Shown one piece after another: positions 32,620 through 39,186 of a DNA stretch of 39,186 bases. Origin of the DNA: Planctomycetota bacterium (GTDB taxonomy: Bacteria > Planctomycetota > Phycisphaerae > WQYP01); contig JAKBCC010000024.1 of assembly GCA_021808105.1 (NCBI GenBank), positions 1 through 39,186 on the forward strand, written 5' to 3'. Positions within the stretch are counted from its first letter, which is position 1, and every line of letters begins with the position of its first letter. A program made the position numbers and the translations under genes. The notes under the pieces were generated by a model. That model ran no database searches and was not told the origin of the DNA. It saw only the letters and a list, made by a program, of their open reading frames with translations.

Positions 32620-32685
32620 ATCGGCGCGGAACAAGGTTCCATGACACGAAGCGCTTCGCTCCGTCGCCAATAACCCAGCACACAC

Positions 32686-33900
32686 TCACGGCTGTCGCAT
32701 CGGCAATTTCGCTTGCCGACGGAACTCGGTGGGCGTCTTGCCTATGGCCCGGCGAAACATGACATTAAAAGTTGCGGATGTTCTGAACCCCGCATTTTCG
32801 GCAACATCATAGATCGATTGATCTGTTTCCAGCAGAAGCCGTTTGGCACGGTCCAGATGCGCTCTCCAGATTTCCGCCTGCAGCGTCTGGCCGGTCAAGT
32901 TTTTAAACCGCATTTCCAACGATCGGCGGGAGACGGGGATAGCCTGCAGCATATCCACTACGGTAATCGGGCGGTTGCAATGATCGCGAATGTAATGCAG
33001 AGCTTCGACCACATCGGCGTCATGGAAGGCGTAAGCATCGGTAGATTCGCGCTGTTCAATGGGCAATGGCGCGATGAGTATCGGATCCGGCGGAGCCGAG
33101 CGGCCGGCCATTAATTTGGCAAGCAATTGGGCGCTGCGTGACCCGGCCTGCACGCCGTCGAGGGGGATACTGGTAATGGTGGGGTTGGCCAACATGCAAA
33201 TCCACAAGCGATTATCCACGCCACAGACCGCGACATCTTCAGGAACGGCAAGGCCGGACTCACGTGACAGGCGCAGAATTTCATAGGCGAAGGCGTCAAT
33301 GCAAGCCAGCAACGCGCAGGGCTTGGGCAGCTTGATCAACCAGCGGCTCAAAGCGGCCAGGTGGACATTATCATGCAGTTCATTCCAGCCGCGGGCGGAC
33401 CCGCTGAAGCAATCCGTTGAAAAGCCGCGGCCGGCAAGCGTGTCGCGGAAACCATCCCGCCGGGCTTTTTCCCAGCGATGATTAAATTCCTCGGGCAGGC
33501 CGTAATACGCGAAGTGCTCAAAACCGCGTGCGAGAAAATGTTCGGCCGCCATCATTCCCACGCCGCGATCATCGGGCATCACCCGGGCCGGAGGTGATTG
33601 AACATCATCCGCCCCGGAAATATCCACCGCGGGCACGCCGCTATGGGTGATGGCCTTCAGGAGCGCAGGCAAGGCTCCCCATCGCCCGAAGATAAGCCCA
33701 TCAACATTTCCAGCGGCAACGTCCTCAGTGTCGACTTCGCCAAAGTTGGCCATGTCGACGCGCCAGGTTCCCCGGCCTCGGGCAAACTGCGCGATGGCCT
33801 GCATGGCGCGCTCGCCATAGGGTCCCATATCTTCGAGAAATAGGGCCACGCGTTTAGGCCCCTTGCGGCGAATTCGCGTAAATTTAGCCGGCCGTCTCAT
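32686..33900 (-). CDS. XylR-type regulator: LacI-like sensor with AraC DNA-binding domain
   Basis: The 404-residue protein has an N-terminal periplasmic-binding-protein-like sensor (about residues 15-280; RVALFLEDMGPYGERAMQAI, VPEDVAVCGVDN) and a C-terminal AraC/XylS double helix-turn-helix (about 295-400; DRAKRLLLETDQSIYDVAENAGF, then FRRAIGKTPTEFRRQA). This is the layout of XylR, which binds a sugar and activates transcription from direct repeats 21 bp apart. GGAG is about 10 nt before the ATG. It is divergent from the first pseudopilin gene, and paired boxes spaced 21 bp lie between them (33945-33973). Ligand unknown; a plant-derived sugar is likely from context. Confidence 0.92.
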   Translation of the reverse strand: MRRPAKFTRIRRKGPKRVALFLEDMGPYGERAMQAIAQFARGRGTWRVDMANFGEVDTEDVAAGNVDGLIFGRWGALPALLKAITHSGVPAVDISGADDVQSPPARVMPDDRGVGMMAAEHFLARGFEHFAYYGLPEEFNHRWEKARRDGFRDTLAGRGFSTDCFSGSARGWNELHDNVHLAALSRWLIKLPKPCALLACIDAFAYEILRLSRESGLAVPEDVAVCGVDNRLWICMLANPTITSIPLDGVQAGSRSAQLLAKLMAGRSAPPDPILIAPLPIEQRESTDAYAFHDADVVEALHYIRDHCNRPITVVDMLQAIPVSRRSLEMRFKNLTGQTLQAEIWRAHLDRAKRLLLETDQSIYDVAENAGFRTSATFNVMFRRAIGKTPTEFRRQAKLPMRQP

Positions 33901-33940
33901 AATATGTCACTCCATTTGAGCGCCCGATTACCGAAAATGA

Positions 33941-33976
33941 TTTTGCGCTGTAGAAATAAATTTATGAGCTTTACGC
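33941..33976 (+). promoter_or_regulatory. XylR-type operator candidate, copy A
   Basis: GCGCTGTA (33945-33952) and a degenerate GAGCTTTA (33966-33973) are 21 bp apart, with AAATAAATTTAT between. It is in the divergent region between the XylR-type gene and pseudopilin 1. Near-identical copies are at 35552 and 37831. Confidence 0.6.
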
Positions 33977-34100
33977 ATCGGCGTCAAGCTTTTGAGTATG
34001 GATTATTTATTAGGGGTCTTGGTATGGGAAATGGCCGATTATACGACTGGTGCTCTGTCACGCCTGAATATGAGGATTGACGGAGCACGAGCGGACAATC

Positions 34101-34117
34101 GCGGGTGTGTTGCCTGC
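34101..34117 (+). promoter_or_regulatory. Conserved leader hairpin ahead of pseudopilin 1
   Basis: GCGGG-TGTGTTG-CCTGC forms a 5-bp stem with one G-T pair. The leader of pseudopilin 2 has GCGGG-TGTGTCG-CCCGC at 35667-35683: the stem change is a G-C to G-U shift that keeps pairing, so an RNA structure is plausible. Confidence 0.4.
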
Positions 34118-34168
34118 GGCTGGAAACAGCAAGGGTCAGTTCGTTTTTTTATTCGGAGGACGTAACGT

Positions 34169-35203
34169 ATGAAAAGTACACATTATCATCGGAAGGCGAA
34201 AGGCTTCACGCTCATTGAGTTGTTGGTGGTTATATCCATCATCGCATTGCTGATCGCCCTGTTACTGCCCGCACTCGCGCGGGCAAAGGCCGCAGGATTA
34301 ACGGTATCCTGCGCATCGAACCTTCGGCAGTTGGGGCTGGTCGCCCAAATGTACGCCAATGAAAACATGGGTGTGCTACCACTGGGAGTTGGCTTGCCCG
34401 ACAGCCCCGGCCCAACGCCGACGATCACAAATGGCGTTCCCGGCCCCATTATCGGCGGGTCCCAAACCTGGATGACCTCCACTTGGATTACACAATTGCA
34501 AGTGTATTTGCAGCCCCAGCCCGATGCCCCTCTGGCTCAGTATGATCGTTGGCAATGGCCATTGGGCAATCCGCCCTCCGGCGTTCTCATCTCCCCAATC
34601 TTCCGTTGTCCGGCAGCCGCAAGTTGGCTCTCGGGGGGCTGGCCAATCCAACGGTGGGACTACCAGGCAAATGAGGAATTGTTCCCCGCTGGTTATCGCA
34701 TGACACCCGGTCAAGGGTGGCCTGGCGAGCCGGACGGGTACAAGCTCTCCAATATTGGTGGCCGCGGATCACAAGTTGTCATGTTCATGGACGGGGAACA
34801 CTCTGTCAATAATAGTAATCTGACCCACCCCACGAACTGGGGCGGCACATTGCAGAACAACGGCATCAGTTATTTTTGGAATGGCTCGAACAACGCCTTG
34901 CCGTACTTCGGTGATCCGATCCAACCAACTACCACCAATCCCACTGGAAGTGTCCTCGTCGGTATCAATCCCGGCCCGGATATGGGCCCAATGCGGACCG
35001 TGGGTAATTGGGAGAACGCTTATTGGCTGCGATGGCGCCACGGTTATGGCACCACGCACCAAGTGAACTGCGTGTTTGCCGACGACCATGCGGAAACATT
35101 CTCTTACACTGCGAGCGTTCCCGGCGGAAGCAACACGGCGAAGCCACCGGTAAGCAACCTTCCAACCGGAGATTTCTTGGCCACCTCACCGGGCGGTCAG
35201 TAA
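34169..35203 (+). CDS. Pseudopilin-like surface protein 1 (prepilin-type cleavage signal)
   Basis: The N-terminus is a class III signal: [20 protein letters not shown] followed by a long hydrophobic helix and LPALARAK, to be cut after Gly and methylated at Phe by a prepilin peptidase. The rest of the 344 residues is a Gly/Asn/Pro-rich domain typical of the many planctomycete and lentisphaeral 'prepilin-type' paralogues; its C-terminal [14 protein letters not shown] resembles, imperfectly, the H-X9-DG motif of the family. A strong GGAGGA is 7-9 nt before the ATG. The first 90 bases of the gene and its leader are nearly identical to those of the gene at 35732. It is divergent from the XylR-type regulator and followed by a strong terminator. 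Confidence 0.88.
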   Translation: MKSTHYHRKAKGFTLIELLVVISIIALLIALLLPALARAKAAGLTVSCASNLRQLGLVAQMYANENMGVLPLGVGLPDSPGPTPTITNGVPGPIIGGSQTWMTSTWITQLQVYLQPQPDAPLAQYDRWQWPLGNPPSGVLISPIFRCPAAASWLSGGWPIQRWDYQANEELFPAGYRMTPGQGWPGEPDGYKLSNIGGRGSQVVMFMDGEHSVNNSNLTHPTNWGGTLQNNGISYFWNGSNNALPYFGDPIQPTTTNPTGSVLVGINPGPDMGPMRTVGNWENAYWLRWRHGYGTTHQVNCVFADDHAETFSYTASVPGGSNTAKPPVSNLPTGDFLATSPGGQ

Positions 35204-35217
35204 TAAAATTACTTGAC

Positions 35218-35250
35218 TTCCCCACGGGCCGCGCCTTGGCCCGTGGGGAA
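35218..35250 (+). terminator. Strong hairpin terminator after pseudopilin 1
   Basis: A perfect 13-bp stem TTCCCCACGGGCC/GGCCCGTGGGGAA with a 7-nt loop starts 15 nt after the stop codon; CTTTT follows. A smaller hairpin ATTGCC-CGCA-GGCAAT is at 35280-35295, and at 35347-35387 is a diverged relative of the pseudopilin 2 terminator with two mismatches in its stem. Confidence 0.75.
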
Positions 35251-35410
35251 TCAGGCTTTTAGCAGGTTAAAAATGAGGGATTGCCCGCAGGCAATTCCGC
35301 CCCTCTTGGAATCGCAATTATCTCTCATCAACCTACCTTCCTGAAGCCGTCCGCCTGATCGAATGGAAAGGGCGTCCGGTTCTATTTTTTTCTACGGCCC
35401 AAGCGCCGGT

Positions 35411-35453
35411 CCGAGTAATGGCCGGGTTGCGGCCATTCTCGGACAGGCTCCCA
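35411..35453 (+). repeat. Palindromic repeat R2, copy 4
   Basis: The strongest hairpin of the family: CCGAG-T-AATGGCCG (35411-35424) pairs with CGGCCATT-CTCGG (35430-35442) to give 13 bp with one bulge and loop GGTTG. It is followed by GACAGGCTCC, shared with 17841-17880. Confidence 0.7.
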
Positions 35454-35551
35454 GGTTGTTTTTCGCGGAATTCCTCGAATTAAAGGCACGAGACGCGTTT
35501 GTTTTGGCGACCCTGCAACACTCCATTAAGTCGCCAGCATGACGAAATTAA

Positions 35552-35587
35552 TTTTGCGCTGTACACATAAATTTATGCGCTGTACGC
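35552..35587 (+). promoter_or_regulatory. XylR-type operator candidate, copy B
   Basis: GCGCTGTA occurs at 35556-35563 and 35577-35584, exactly 21 bp apart, with the palindrome ATAAATTTAT between. It is about 145 nt upstream of pseudopilin 2. A block conserved with copy A follows (GGTCTTGATA near 35624 and CGATTTTACAACT near 35646), which may be -35 and -10 regions. Confidence 0.65.
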
Positions 35588-35666
35588 AGTGGCGTCGGGT
35601 TTTTGAATCGTTATTATTGGTGGGGTCTTGATAACTCGAGGTGGACGATTTTACAACTACGCAACT

Positions 35667-35683
35667 GCGGGTGTGTCGCCCGC
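35667..35683 (+). promoter_or_regulatory. Conserved leader hairpin ahead of pseudopilin 2
   Basis: GCGGG-TGTGTCG-CCCGC, the counterpart of 34101-34117, with the same loop length of 7. It lies 48 nt before the start codon. Confidence 0.4.
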
Positions 35684-35731
35684 GGTTGAAAACAGAAGGA
35701 ACAGGTACTTTTTCTTCGGAGGACCTCATTT

Positions 35732-36655
35732 ATGAAAGCCACAAATCACAATCGGAAGGCGAAAGGCTTCACGCTCATTGAGCTGCTGGTGGTTATATCC
35801 ATCATCGCACTGCTGATCGCGCTATTGCTGCCGGCGTTGGCAAGGGCTCAAAAGCTGGCAAAGGTTACGCTCTGCCAGTCTAATCTGCGTCAACTGGGAC
35901 TCGGATATAATGAGTACGTCTCGGAATACTCAACCATGATCTGTAACTGGGACAACACGAACAATGGACAGGTGGGGTCTTGGAATGCCGGGAATTGGTT
36001 CGAATACCTTGCACCATTTGAAGCAACGCCCAAAGTGTTCCTGTGCCCGATGACTACAATTAACAGTACCGCCGGGTGGCTTCAGCCGTCTCCTGATTCG
36101 GTGACCCCGTGGACGACGGTGATGTGCGAAAATCTCACCGGAGGCCCAATGAATACGGGGCGCGTGCCTGATGCATTTCTGAACCCGCCCGGAGAGTTTG
36201 GTGCCGGTACGTTCTTTTGCAGCTACACCTTCAACGACTGGATGTACAACTATTCCGCGTCACCGATAATGACGGGAAAGAGCGCGCCAAACTTTGCCCC
36301 GGCCGGCTGGACCGGCGGGGCACCCAGCGATTTTTTTGGAATCGGCGGCCAACCTAACAGTAACACTCCGTTGATCGGCGACGGCGTAATGCCCGACGGC
36401 GGACCGGATAACTGGGACAGCCCGGGAACCAGCCTTTCCGGCGGCTACGGCGGTTTCGTGTGGTGGGACTACATGACACGGTATATAACGAACCGGCACG
36501 GCAATATCACTAATTTTGTCTTCGCCGACGGTCACGCCGAGAGCGTGCAACTCGCGGATGTATGGAACCTGCACTGGCAGCCTAATTGGCAGGTCTCGGC
36601 CAGTCAGTTTGCCTCGGTCCGGGCCACCCTGGCAGCTGAAGAGCAACCGCAGTAA
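35732..36655 (+). CDS. Pseudopilin-like surface protein 2 with H-X9-DG motif
   Basis: The 307-residue protein begins with the same prepilin signal as its neighbour ([20 protein letters not shown], then LPALARAQK). The C-terminal [16 protein letters not shown] is an exact H-X9-DG motif, the mark of a family of prepilin-type processing-associated proteins. The middle (aromatic- and Gly-rich) differs greatly from protein 1, so only the 5' control region, leader and signal are shared. GGAGGA is 8-9 nt before the ATG. A terminator follows at 36795-36838. It is the natural partner of the first gene, but no other pilus gene is in the window. Confidence 0.9.
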   Translation: MKATNHNRKAKGFTLIELLVVISIIALLIALLLPALARAQKLAKVTLCQSNLRQLGLGYNEYVSEYSTMICNWDNTNNGQVGSWNAGNWFEYLAPFEATPKVFLCPMTTINSTAGWLQPSPDSVTPWTTVMCENLTGGPMNTGRVPDAFLNPPGEFGAGTFFCSYTFNDWMYNYSASPIMTGKSAPNFAPAGWTGGAPSDFFGIGGQPNSNTPLIGDGVMPDGGPDNWDSPGTSLSGGYGGFVWWDYMTRYITNRHGNITNFVFADGHAESVQLADVWNLHWQPNWQVSASQFASVRATLAAEEQPQ

Positions 36656-36794
36656 GGCGATGCCCGCGCGGTTACAGGAACACGCCCATTTCGTAAAGGG
36701 TGTGTCAGGCGATGGCCATGGGGAGGCATTCTCCAACACCGACCGTGGACACCCCTAAGGACGTGACTGTAATAGCCAATCTACCTTCCTGAAG

Positions 36795-36838
36795 CCGGCC
36801 GCCTGATCGAATAGAAAGGGCGGCCGGTTTTGTTTTTT
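36795..36838 (+). terminator. Rho-independent terminator after pseudopilin 2
   Basis: A perfect 9-bp stem CCGGCCGCC (36795-36803) / GGCGGCCGG (36819-36827), 15-nt loop, is followed by TTTTGTTTTTT. The stem flanks are shared with the diverged copy at 35347-35387. Confidence 0.8.
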
Positions 36839-36962
36839 CCGATAGAAGCTTGTTTAAGCAAGGGCCAGTTCAGGGCGCGGAGCTTCTCCATCACGCCATC
36901 CCGGATCGAATCGCGGAACTTTCGCGTCAGTTGCTGCGGTTGTTCAGGATGGATTTCTTCAA

Positions 36963-36987
36963 TTTAAAGGTACCTGACACCTTTTTT
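36963..36987 (+). repeat. GGTACCTGACACC motif with T-run
   Basis: AAAGGTACCTGACACC followed by seven T. From memory, this word (and its reverse GGTGTCAGGTACC) occurs widely in intergenic DNA of unrelated bacteria, often near IS200-like transposases; no transposase is here. It sits just past the stop of the CxxC gene. Nothing else is seen between 36840 and 36960. Confidence 0.35.
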
Positions 36988-37533
36988 TCAGGGCAGGCAG
37001 GCTTTGGCCAGCCCGCTTCCGGAGCAGCGGGGAGGGCTGGTTATCTGGGAGCCTGCCGGGCCGGCGATGGGATACCAGCGCGCGCCTTTCGCGGGCAAAC
37101 GCACCAGGGTGCCCATGGCAACTGCAACCTGGTATTTGGAAAGCGAGGAATTGAATTGCATCGATTGCTGCGCGGTCATCGCGCCGCCGGGCGGCTGGGC
37201 AAGGAGGGCTTTTGCCGCCCGGGCACGGCGGGTGTACTTCAACAGGTAGCCGATCTTTTTTTCTCCACAACTGCTGCAGGTGAAGAAAAATGCCTGTACC
37301 AGCGTATCTTTACCGTCGGCACCCTTCAGCGGCGAAATGGCGGTGGCCGGCTCGGTGGTAATACTGCCATTGGACATATCATAAAAATAATAACTGCTGG
37401 GGGCGGACGGCGCGCTGACGGGCTTTAATTCCCAGATTAACAGTCCAAGGGCCAGACATACCATAACAATGCCCCCAATAATAAACGGCTTCTGATTTTC
37501 ATTCATTTTTTCCCGAATGCCCGACATCGCCAT
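36988..37533 (-). CDS. Membrane-anchored CxxC protein of unknown function
   Basis: The 181-residue product has a short N-terminal tail, one membrane helix (FIIGGIVMVCLALGLLIWEL, about 17-36), then a soluble domain with FFFTCSSCGEKKIGYLLKY around residue 84, containing a CSSC pair that could bind zinc or act in disulfide chemistry. The domain lacks a thioredoxin fold pattern. Start candidates are ATG 37533, 37527 and 37506; the last is closest to the membrane helix, and no site stands out. It converges with pseudopilin 2 and is single on the minus strand. Not recognised as a known family. Confidence 0.7.
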   Translation of the reverse strand: MAMSGIREKMNENQKPFIIGGIVMVCLALGLLIWELKPVSAPSAPSSYYFYDMSNGSITTEPATAISPLKGADGKDTLVQAFFFTCSSCGEKKIGYLLKYTRRARAAKALLAQPPGGAMTAQQSMQFNSSLSKYQVAVAMGTLVRLPAKGARWYPIAGPAGSQITSPPRCSGSGLAKACLP

Positions 37534-37830
37534 AGAATTTTCCCTTATTAAAGTTAGCTTAGGTACTACAACAAAGCCTCATGAACTTTTCTCATTGCAA
37601 ACGTCGCCAAACTATTTGTCAAATCCGGGGCAGCGCCCAGGAATATTCGGATTAAATAGCCATATCATCGCTTGCCTTTAGGCCGCAGGGGCCATCCACG
37701 CACGAGCCATCGGCCCACCAAAGCCGCTATCATCAACATGTTTAAGCGTATATCCCGGCCGCCAAGAGCTTCGATTTTCGCACAGCACAGACGGCGCAAC
37801 CGTGCGATTGCCACCCGATTGTCTGCGGCG

Positions 37831-37866
37831 TTTTGCGCTGTAGAAATAAATTTATGCGCTGTACGT
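37831..37866 (+). promoter_or_regulatory. XylR-type operator candidate, copy C, without a gene
   Basis: GCGCTGTA at 37835-37842 and 37856-37863, again exactly 21 bp apart, with GAAATAAATTTAT between. No credible ORF follows on the plus strand before a hairpin terminator at 37940-37964; on the minus strand the next gene is the CxxC protein, 300 nt away. Confidence 0.55.
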
Positions 37867-37939
37867 AGTGCTCGCAATTCGCGCTGACACGCCGCCACAC
37901 GGCTGGGCAATGAATCGACACCTCATCGACGGCCGGGAG

Positions 37940-37964
37940 TCCGGCACTGACGGTGCCGGATTTT
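37940..37964 (+). terminator. Hairpin terminator downstream of orphan operator
   Basis: TCCGGCAC (37940-37947) pairs with GTGCCGGA (37953-37960), loop of 5, followed by TTTT. On the plus strand it ends a stretch of about 75 nt after operator copy C; on the minus strand there is no T-run. Confidence 0.5.
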
Positions 37965-37994
37965 GCTTGTGATGGAGCGGACTATTGGCGGGAT

Positions 37995-39186
37995 TTACCG
38001 TCCCGCCCGCAAGCTGATTATTTCACCGGCATGGGTGGGCATCATAAGCACGGCTCCGCTTAGCGTCCCCTGTTTTCCGCCGACAATCTGATAGTGGACG
38101 CTTTGTTTCGGCCACGGATTGCTTAGCCGCAGGGGCCGGCCCGCGTTACTGATGATTTGTACATACGCGACACGCCCGGCCCGCATTTCGCTGGAAATCA
38201 GAAAATTGCCGCAGGCCGGCAGGTTGCCGAATCGGGCATCACGATTCGGCGGCCAATCCGGAAAAAGATGAATGTTTTGCTGATAGCTTTGAATCAGCAT
38301 GGCGCACAGTGTCACGGGCACGGTGGCCTCATTTTCAATACCGCCGTTGTGAATGTTATAGGCAAAGTTGGGAAACGCATTGTGCCGCACGAATATATGC
38401 AGATGACGCAGGATTTTTTCCGGGTTATAGCCGACGGCGGCGGCCGCGGGATAAAAGCTGGAGGAATCATTGGCATCGTACCAGATTCGCATAAGTTCGG
38501 TGGTGTCACGCCCGGCCTTCAGCATTTTTGGCGAGCTTTCCAAGCCGATCTGCCAACCGGGAAATACGGCCTGAAGTGAATCCATTCCCGCACTGGAACT
38601 GGTGATGACCGCCCGCTTTCGGGGGCCAAACCGCAATGCATAGTTGCGATTGGCCCAGCCTGTACCTTTTTGTGCGAAGCGTAGCACCAGCTTGGCGCCG
38701 GTGCGCCGGGCACCCAATAAATCCATAAGCGTGCGGGAGGGCGGGGCAACGTAAATTTTATCGACATCTGAGGGTGGTACTACCGGCAGGGGGCTTAAAT
38801 GATTAAGAATATCCGCCCAGCGCCGCCGTTGGGCTGCGCCTTTATGCAACTGCCGACTCATGGGAATCAGGTTCTGGTACAACAGATGGATAAAGGCCAA
38901 ATCCGCGGCAGGATTCACATCATTGCGGTGAAAGCCCTCATCGGCGGCATCGTTGATATCCACATACAAGCCATTCTGTAGTTTCAGATAATGATCCCAG
39001 AAATCCGCGACACCCGTGAGAAAGGGCCAGATTTTTTTGGCATACGCAGCACTACGCGTGTACCGCCAGCGTTGAATGCAGTCCACAGTTGCGAACACGG
39101 CAGCGCATTTTTGCCCCATAAAACGGGATGGATCATCGCTCCAGCCGGGCACGGGCGTCATTTGCGTGAAGTAGTACAATCCGTGC
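37995..39186 (-). CDS. GH95-like glycoside hydrolase, C-terminal part, N-terminus outside window
   Basis: The frame is open to the window edge. The visible 397 residues have the (alpha/alpha)6-barrel patterns of six-hairpin glycosidases: YAKKIWPFLTGVADFWDHYL, NPAADLAFIHLLYQNLIPMS, then a later PNFAYNIHNGGIENEATVPV, which is close to the GH95 'NGN..G......E' region, and a C-terminal beta-sandwich with a Gly-rich end. GH95 enzymes remove terminal L-fucose or L-galactose from xyloglucan and pectic side chains, which fits a plant-wall diet, but the exact activity is not shown and GH78-like relatives are possible. The stop codon sits in the loop of a hairpin (37987-38007). Confidence 0.72.
   Translation of the reverse strand, partial: HGLYYFTQMTPVPGWSDDPSRFMGQKCAAVFATVDCIQRWRYTRSAAYAKKIWPFLTGVADFWDHYLKLQNGLYVDINDAADEGFHRNDVNPAADLAFIHLLYQNLIPMSRQLHKGAAQRRRWADILNHLSPLPVVPPSDVDKIYVAPPSRTLMDLLGARRTGAKLVLRFAQKGTGWANRNYALRFGPRKRAVITSSSAGMDSLQAVFPGWQIGLESSPKMLKAGRDTTELMRIWYDANDSSSFYPAAAAVGYNPEKILRHLHIFVRHNAFPNFAYNIHNGGIENEATVPVTLCAMLIQSYQQNIHLFPDWPPNRDARFGNLPACGNFLISSEMRAGRVAYVQIISNAGRPLRLSNPWPKQSVHYQIVGGKQGTLSGAVLMMPTHAGEIISLRAGR

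Noticed and set aside
36850-37428. 192-codon plus-strand ORF over the CxxC gene
   Set aside because: It is the antisense shadow of the minus-strand gene, which has a membrane helix and a better structure.
37665-37910. 81-codon minus-strand ORF spanning operator copy C
   Set aside because: Arg/Ala-rich, crosses the conserved operator sequence, no ribosome site, no recognisable domain.
1-39186. CRISPR array, rRNA, transposase or prophage genes
   Set aside because: No regularly spaced identical repeats and no recognised rRNA, IS or phage protein; the repeats found are irregular and dispersed.

Overview
The window reads as a chromosome fragment from a Planctomycetota bacterium, probably of the class Phycisphaerae. 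This is inferred from the combination of PEP-CTERM surface proteins, prepilin-type 'H-X9-DG' proteins, a XylR-type (LacI-like sensor plus AraC DNA-binding) regulator, a Minf_1886-family protein, and a split rod-shape cluster. No phage, transposase, CRISPR, rRNA or tRNA gene was recognised. Intergenic DNA is rich in several families of short palindromic repeats.

Layout. 1-3.9 kb (minus): HEAT-repeat lipoprotein (cut by the window edge), apolipoprotein N-acyltransferase, and a PfkB sugar kinase resembling 2-keto-3-deoxygluconate kinase. 4.3-5.2 kb: a methyltransferase. 5.5-7.9 kb (minus): a PhoR/PhoB-like two-component system whose two genes are separated by a repeat. 8.4-12.2 kb (plus): NAD kinase, a polytopic membrane protein and an M42-type aminopeptidase. 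12.2-17.6 kb (minus): an ArfB-like release factor, a LacI-family regulator, a PEP-CTERM pectinesterase, an unknown PEP-CTERM protein and a polygalacturonase-like PEP-CTERM protein that lacks its catalytic core. 17.9-19.1 kb (plus): an SGNH hydrolase and a DUF2127 membrane protein. 19.2-21.8 kb (minus): a beta-propeller protein with a possibly frameshifted C-terminal anchor, then one intact and one wrecked antitoxin/PIN-toxin locus fused end to end. 22.1-32.2 kb: housekeeping genes: PhoH-family ATPase, TsaB, FolE2, HisI, polyferredoxin, RodA, PBP2, MreD, a lipoprotein and a Minf_1886-family protein. 32.7-39.2 kb: the XylR-type regulator, two pseudopilin-like genes with near-identical 5' regions, an anchored CxxC protein and the end of a GH95-like glycosidase.

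Two possible regulatory systems stand out. First, a TGTGCGCACA palindrome lies ahead of the sugar kinase and the polygalacturonase-like gene, with a weaker version ahead of the unknown PEP-CTERM gene. With the pectinesterase and LacI-family regulator nearby, this suggests a pectin-use regulon. Second, paired GCGCTGTA boxes spaced exactly 21 bp apart occur three times: in the divergent region between the XylR-type regulator and the first pseudopilin gene, upstream of the second pseudopilin gene, and upstream of a short stretch with no gene that ends in a terminator. The 21-bp spacing is what AraC-type activators use, so the pseudopilins may be sugar-controlled surface proteins, and the third copy may drive a small RNA or mark a lost cassette.

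All functional calls come from reading motifs by eye. No database search was run.
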